NCBI GenBank assembly: GCA_033964015.1
Contig: CM066913.1
Coordinates: 20,917,854 to 20,981,853, forward strand
Direction: 5' to 3'
Length of the DNA stretch: 64,000 bases
Source: Scolanthus callimorphus
Taxonomy: Eukaryota; Cnidaria; Anthozoa; Actiniaria; Edwardsiidae
The translations under genes and the position numbers were made by a program. Shown in pieces: positions 58,661 to 64,000 of the stretch; the stretch's first letter is position 1, and each line of letters opens with the position of its first letter. The notes beneath the pieces are model-generated. The model had not been told where the DNA came from. It worked only from the letters and a program-made list of their open reading frames with translations, and did not search any database.

Positions 58661-59320
58661 CAGAGCTCATTTATACAATAGCGAACACCCTTCTTGCTTT
58701 GTCGGATTGAGATCTCTTTCACTGATCGAGTTATTTTTAGATCGGAGCCACCGAGATGAGAAGGCAACGGATAGGAACACATCATAACACTAGATTACTG
58801 CAATTGTCACAATTCTGCCAACTCTACGTCAACTAATAAACGACGGTTTGGCTTCCGTCAATCAAAGGAGTGCGCAGCTCTTGAACTAGCAAGGACTAGC
58901 TACTGAGGCTTCAAAACCAAATTTCCTATTATAACTTTATAAATCCGTGCGCCTGTCTTGAAAGGTTTGATGGACGAAACGCAAAACGCAGTTTGGCCTT
59001 CTTGCCATTATGTCAGCCATCAGTGAATGGGTAGCCTGATTCTCTGCCGCTACGGTAGAGTTCGTTGCCAAGGCTGCGATAGGGGTAAGAAACACCCCGT
59101 TGTGTGCCCTGCAAGCGATGAAGGAAAATGCCAAAAATATTGCAGTGTTTATTTTGTAATCTTAAAATTTCATTGAGAGCAATAAAAAAATCTTTCGGCA
59201 AATGTAATTACAATGACTTGAGTAATAGTTTGCCATGCGCGAAAACAGCTTTGACCATAAAGTCATGATCCAGACTAGCTATCCCGTAGTTGTGTGTAGT
59301 TGTTTCTGAGTCTAAACATT

Positions 59321-59580
59321 AAGCTACGGCTAAACTAGGACACATGTAGCGCACAACATTTGTGTCCTGCATGTTTCCCCGAGTGGCTAAACTAGGAAGC
59401 ATCGCACGCGTGTGTCTCGGAAACACAAAATGTTTCTTGTCTTGCGAAGAAAACATTTCTTTGTGTCCAGGCTACAAAATTTGTTGTGCACGACAATGTT
59501 TCCCACGCGGCTGAACAGGGAAACATGTCTCTGGCTACAATGTTGCGCCTAAATGTGTCCTAGTTTAGCCATGAGAGCTT
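59321..59580. repeat. Fold-back MITE with GGCTAAACTAGGACACAT ends
   Basis: AAGCTACGGCTAAACTAGGA is mirrored by TCCTAGTTTAGCCATGAGAG; degraded relatives at about 4505-4540. Confidence 0.7.
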
Positions 59581-60040
59581 TACGGTTGTTCACTAAAGAA
59601 GAACCAACCTCGTTTTCAAGGGTCGGGTAATTTTCAAGGTGGCAGTCAACCCTGGAAACAAGGTTCGCCATCAAATTGCTGCGAGATCTAATAAGTGCCC
59701 CATCGACCGTGTGGTTTCAATTAAATGCGCGACAGTGCGCGACTCAAGCCAGACGGCCCTAGTTTTCCCATCGACTACTTTGCCACTTGAACTATTATTG
59801 CTATTTACATTTAAGCGTTGTTCGGGGAGAGACAGAAACCTGAAAGCATTTTCAAAATGCTGTGATTTGATTGGAGACTAGCGTTTTGGCACGTGAGAAT
59901 TCAAAACCTCGTTTACCCCATAGAAACGTAAAGTCCGGGCCTTAATTCGAAACACAACTTTGCAGAGCTCAAAACAACACCAACAATATTTGGTGTCCAC
60001 GCTTCGCTGGCGACCGAACGATGAAGCGATGACTTTTAGG

Positions 60041-60504
60041 TCTGGTTCACACACGAACACAAGCGCAGACACAAACACAAGGATATCAAACTCATAAATT
60101 TCCCTCTTGTGGTTTAGACTAGAACGCAAGTGCTGGAAATCGAGACGTTTGCGTTCGCTTTTTGCTTGCGTCCATTCTCTTACCCAGAGCTCCCCGGCTC
60201 GTCTGCTCGCAGGGGAGGCTCTGGTGACATCCATTTGAGGTCCTTCGCTGATTGACTGATTTTGAACGTTGGGGCATGCGCAGAAAGGTGTTTCTCTCAA
60301 CAGCTCTGTATCAAATTTCGCGCATGCTGGCTGTCACACCAGAGCCTCCTCTGCGAGGTGACGAGCCGGGAAGCTCTGGGTTCGAGAATGGCTTGCGTCT
60401 TAAATTAAGCGAACCACTTGCGCTTACGTCGCTTTGATTTACACAACTGCCTTTGCGCTTGCGTCCTGCGCTTGCGTTCGATGCGTGTGTAAACTAGCCA
60501 GAGC
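60041..60504. repeat. Composite MITE with nested fold-back
   Basis: Outer ends TCTGGTTCACACACG / GTGTGTAAACTAGCCAGAG, interior with repeated TTGCGCTTGCGT motifs. A fold-back (60171-60390) sits inside. Same family as 63089-63606. Confidence 0.65.
60171..60390. repeat. Nested fold-back
   Basis: Arms CCATTCTCTTACCCAGAGCT and AGCTCTGGGTTCGAGAATGG; inner GGCTCTGGTGACA / TGTCACACCAGAGCC. Confidence 0.7.
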
Positions 60505-62204
60505 GATGACAATTCAACACGTATGTCCGACAGGGACTGGAGAAAGCACGTCGCAGCATGTTAGACAGTAGTTGGACGTCACACGTCAATTAAACATACA
60601 TCGCAATTTAAACACGTGCGAAGTGCTAACAAATGTTATTGTTGCTAGACATCGGTGTGCATATATGTGTTATATCCAAGGGTACGCGGATGATACGCCA
60701 GAGGCAACAAGCTGTTCTCATATAACATGGCTGCCTGTGACCTCGGATGAAAACTGATACCACTTAAATCAACAGAGACTGCAAAGATAAACTATTGCGA
60801 GACTTGCATGTAGACAGAGCTGACTGCACGGGGCAAACAACTGAATCTGTTGCACACTGCTCTGCCTTCGCCTCGCCTTGTCACAAAATCACACACTGCT
60901 GGCTTTGTATTGCCCGCAAGATCATCTTATTACCTGTATTTATTAATTCAACGTCGAAAGGACTCGATAAAAGGTGCGTATATAGTGCAAGGGCCGAGAT
61001 ATAGCAGTGGTTGCACAAGATAAAATCGCGTGACTGATTCAATCCTATTCATTGTTCCTAACATATTTTTGTTTGTTCCTGTTTAATAATTGAAACACAA
61101 TTGTCTGAAATTAATTATCAAATGCCCGTGAGATGCGTTAATTTAGAACAGCGACATTGATTCAAGCATTCTCGAATGATTGCATTAAAATTATTCCTAA
61201 GGAGTCCGAATGGTTTTGAACACTAGGAAATATCTTTTGGCCATATAAATAGAGTTTTAACAATCTAAGAATAGCAGCAATTTTAGGGACCCCTGTATGA
61301 GAGGTGTCATTCATCATCTTACTGCCAGAAACCAATAAAATATTTTTAGAAATTCGCAATGATTTTGGTATTAAATTTTATATTAAATTTCTGTGATTAT
61401 TTCGGCTAAAATAAAAGTAAGAGTAGTTCCTAATTAGGATTTTATTTGTTGTTTGTTATTCTTGGCATTCCTTAAATTGTTGCATCCATAAAAGCTGGCT
61501 GCGTGAGGCCATCACAGCAATTAAATCTATAATCCGATAATAATGCATAAATTTAGAAATAAGAGGTCAAATTAATTGCGATTTCTTTATATGATATCGG
61601 CTTCTTAATGAGAAATTCTCGACCAATGCTTACTTCAATCGGACCCATATGTTTTTGGGAAAATCTCTCGGAAGAGAAAAAGTAACAAAAATAAACGGCT
61701 TTGTTGGAGATTATGACCACATGTTGTGCTATGTTTTAACAAATATGGTCAGATTAGATTTTTGTTTGACCCTTTTTATCTGTCTTCATGCCCTAACATC
61801 GTAACTATGCGGGATTGATCTGTTGGATTTGATCACGTGACCATTCTGATCAGATTAAGATGAAAATGTAAGTGTGGCGAGTTAATGAGGACAGCGTGGC
61901 ACTTCAACATTTTAATTCAATTCATTTTACATTTGTTGAATTATGCTGCAATTTGGTGAAAAATTATTCAGTTTTGTGGAACAATCAAGGAAGTTGGCAG
62001 GCGATAGAGAATCACACACTGTCCAATTCCAGAAGGGGTGCCACGCCCGTTGGCAGTAGTCGACAGTGTTTTGCTGAAATTTTCTTGATATGCTTGTAGT
62101 AGGCCAATCAAAATGCAGCAATGATAATAGACCACTAGTAGAATTGGACTTTTTATTTTCTCATCTAACGATGTTCTACAGGTTAATCACGTCCCAGCCA
62201 GATC

Positions 62205-62675
62205 ATGGCAGAATCAAAAGTTCTTTTCCTTTACACAAGAAAAGACAAAGACAAGAGCGAAGAGCTGAAAGATTTCCTACGCATGAAACTCGGCTCTCAC
62301 GTTTTACTTAACAGCATTCGCGAAATACTCGACAGCCAGTCCACACTCGAAGATGAACTATTCGAGAGTCGATGTGTTGTGCTTGTGTACTCCGAAAACT
62401 GTGAGGACTTCCTACAAAACGACGTCCATGAGCTAGAGGAATCTTTCGTCACATTCGATGGTAGCATTATAAAGGCGTTCTTATTGGAGGATGAAAGCGA
62501 AATTCTTGACCGAGTGACAGTGGTCTATTTTGACAGGGAACCGACAAACTGGATCTCGGATCGCTTTAGCAAAAAGACTTATCACTTAGCCGGTGACTGC
62601 TTCGAGAAAGTGGACCCCGTACTTGACCAATTTGTACAAGTAGTGAAGGGACTTACCAAGAAGAATCAGAAGTAA
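62205..62675 (+). CDS. Small TIR/SEFIR-like protein, paralogue without CaaX
   Basis: 156 aa, single coding exon. Aligns over its length with the 57127 gene: (ESKVLFLYTRKD / AKVLVLFVKRD; MKLGSHVLLNSIREIL / AKLGSGVNLNSVKEVL; FESRCVVLVYSEN; DPVLDQFVQVVKG). The same TIR/SEFIR-like alternating pattern is present, by eye. The C-terminus stops at KKNQK, so no lipid-attachment box. A TTCTACAG acceptor-like site lies about 24 bp before the ATG. Two diverged copies 5 kb apart on one strand indicate a tandem duplication in a small gene family; the function is not established, but a role in innate-immune signalling is plausible. Confidence 0.8.
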   Translation: MAESKVLFLYTRKDKDKSEELKDFLRMKLGSHVLLNSIREILDSQSTLEDELFESRCVVLVYSENCEDFLQNDVHELEESFVTFDGSIIKAFLLEDESEILDRVTVVYFDREPTNWISDRFSKKTYHLAGDCFEKVDPVLDQFVQVVKGLTKKNQK

Positions 62676-63088
62676 TACGGTTAATTATACCCAATTAGAT
62701 TTATAATGAATTTTTATGGTAAAGGCAGCAAGTAGTCTATAAAAAGACAAAGTCTACTATTTTCTCTTGTGCCCAGTGAAAGTGGAATAACACCTAATGG
62801 CTCAAACATTTGAGCGTCAAAAAAGTCGTTTTTAAGTTGCAAAACAGTTGGCGAAAAGTAAACAAATACACAGGTACTCAATACCTGGCGAACAATTTGT
62901 AAGCCAGTGCTTCCTGGCTTCATGGCAGATACGCCCTTGAAGTTTGAGAGGCAAGCACATGAGGAGGTTCCACTGCAGTTAGACAAAGTTTTGGGCAATA
63001 GCCAATCAGAACGGGAGATTTACTTGACTGGTCTCAGACACGCTGTACGTTTTCCTTTCATGACATGTTTCAGAGACGCCATGGGCAA

Positions 63089-63606
63089 TAAGGGCTGGTT
63101 TACACATGAAGACAAGCGCAAGGATATCAAACTCGTACATCTCCGTTACATATAGGACTAGAAAGGAAGTGCAGACGCAAGCGCAAGAAAATCTAGACGC
63201 TGCGTTCCTTGTGCTTGCGCTTGTGCCACGTTTGCGTCTAGTGCAAATCAAGCGACCGCATGTGCAAGCAACTAAGACCCCGTTCACACGAGATCGGTAC
63301 AAAACCGGACCGCTAAATTCCTGGTACGGTACTGTCGCGCGTTCACACGGGACTTGCGGTACCGGCCCGATTTTGGCACGGCTTAGGCGGCGTGAACATT
63401 GTTGCAAACGTGCCAGAATTGTACCGCTACCGTATGAACAGGCGGTACCGTACCAGAATTGTACTGGTCCGGTTTTGTACCGGTCTCGTGTGAACGGAGT
63501 CTTATTAGAGCGTCTGCGCTTGCGCTTTCGTTCTAGTGTAAACCACAGAAATAAATATAGGAGATTGATATCCATCCGATTGCATTCGTGCGTAAACCAG
63601 CCCTAA
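63089..63606. repeat. Composite MITE with AGGGCTGGTTTACACA ends
   Basis: AAGGGCTGGTTTACACATGA and GCGTAAACCAGCCCTAA are inverted. The interior has GCGCTTGCG-type repeats and carries MITE D copy 2. Confidence 0.7.
63273..63504. repeat. MITE family D, copy 2 (nested)
   Basis: TAAGACCCCGTTCACACGAG ... GTGTGAACGGAGTCTTA, same family as 12019-12244; inserted in the middle of the element 63089-63606. Confidence 0.8.
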
Positions 63607-63639
63607 CGAAACACAATCATGGGGACGCTCTCGTTCATT

Positions 63640-64000
63640 TCAAAGTCGACCATTCTCCGGGAAATCAAAAGTTCGGTTGTCGTTTTTGCGACCTCGATAA
63701 CGAACAGTCTCTATCATTAAAACCAAACCGCACCCAGCGATGATACAGGACACGACAACAAACAACCCCTTCAGGTTCTCTATACCGATACGGTGTGCTG
63801 GTGTCTTCTTGACATTTCGCCTGCTTAGCTTATAGATCCATCTTTCTGCTAACATGGTGAGATATTCGAAGTCCAGGTACTTCTGAAGTTGCAGGGATAC
63901 CTTGTCTCTTAATGGTGAACCCTTTTGGAAGGCGTATGCCGCAATTTCGACGTTGATTGGATCGCCAACTATTATGAAGGAACGATTTGGGCTCAGAGCG
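63640..64000 (-). CDS. Ionotropic glutamate receptor-like protein, last exon (partial)
   Basis: About 120 C-terminal codons; the 5' part is outside the window. The sequence begins in the second half of the ligand-binding domain (FIIVGDPINVEIAAYAFQKG, then SPLRDKVSLQLQKYLDF), continues with LAERWIYK and, after a linker, the RIGIENLKGLF motif that leads into the fourth membrane helix (VVVSCIIAGCGLVLMIE). A short basic cytoplasmic tail ends at the stop. The KGSPLRDKV block and the IGIENLKGLF pre-M4 motif are typical of ionotropic glutamate receptors; the subclass cannot be told from this end alone. Confidence 0.88.
   Translation of the reverse strand, partial: ALSPNRSFIIVGDPINVEIAAYAFQKGSPLRDKVSLQLQKYLDFEYLTMLAERWIYKLSRRNVKKTPAHRIGIENLKGLFVVVSCIIAGCGLVLMIETVRYRGRKNDNRTFDFPENGRL

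Larger units (their letters stand above)
57643..62204. other. Region between the two TIR/SEFIR-like paralogues
   Basis: I see no gene. It contains repeats listed separately, and AT-rich unique-looking DNA between about 61000 and 62150. Confidence 0.5.
62676..63639. other. Spacer between TIR/SEFIR-like gene and glutamate receptor-like gene
   Basis: No gene seen; the right half is filled by the nested MITEs at 63089-63606. Confidence 0.5.

Noticed and set aside
1..64000. tRNA or rRNA genes
   Set aside because: I found no cloverleaf with conserved A and B box sequence and no rRNA-like segment on reading both strands; a tRNAscan run would settle it.

Overview
The window looks like a piece of an animal nuclear genome, most likely a cnidarian and probably an anthozoan such as a sea anemone. 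The evidence is intron-rich genes for an axonemal dynein intermediate chain, an ankyrin/TRP-type channel and an ionotropic glutamate receptor, very dense small fold-back (MITE-like) repeats, and a Polinton whose accessory proteins resemble those I know from cnidarian Polintons. The species call is inference; no marker gene settles it.

Layout. Bases 1-14377 (+) hold the 3' part of a DNAI4/WDR78-like gene. Fifteen exons can be joined by phase-consistent splice sites into 510 codons plus a stop. Bases 14378-16792 are intergenic with repeats. Bases 16793-31764 are a complete 14,972-bp Polinton/Maverick with 134-bp terminal inverted repeats that look identical, and a visible 5-bp target duplication (AACGG). 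Bases 31765-34160 are repeat-filled intergenic DNA. Bases 34161-48815 (-) hold a 14-exon ankyrin-containing TRP-like cation channel gene, whose large intron 4 contains two oppositely oriented CAGGG-ended transposons. Bases 48816-57126 contain no gene I can recognise, only fold-back repeats. Two single-exon paralogues of a small TIR/SEFIR-like protein lie at 57127-57642 and 62205-62675 (+), and the last exon of an ionotropic glutamate receptor-like gene runs off the right edge (63640-64000, -).

The Polinton carries, from left to right: a C5-cytosine DNA methyltransferase with C-terminal Cys/His repeats (+); a small protein of unknown role (-); a 640-bp non-coding segment with two striking hairpins whose loops are complementary (GGGGG and CCCCC); a conserved gene broken by frameshifts (-); a Gly-rich membrane protein; the penton-like minor capsid protein; a membrane protein with a coiled coil; four small accessory proteins; the packaging ATPase; the double jelly-roll major capsid protein (all -); the retroviral-type integrase (+); and the protein-primed DNA polymerase B (-). 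It therefore has both a transposon toolkit (integrase, polymerase, inverted repeats) and a virion toolkit (major and minor capsid, ATPase).

The most interesting signals are inside the element. (1) Almost every gene start has an ATTTAAA(A/G)A-type box 19-27 nt upstream of the ATG. (2) In five genes a perfect 8-10 bp hairpin sits directly against the ATG, with stem sequences that differ between genes while pairing is kept. (3) The terminal repeats contain the promoter, start codon and first six codons of both terminal genes, so methyltransferase and polymerase share the N-terminus MDKQTV. (4) The two neighbouring hairpins with complementary loops could form a kissing-loop structure.
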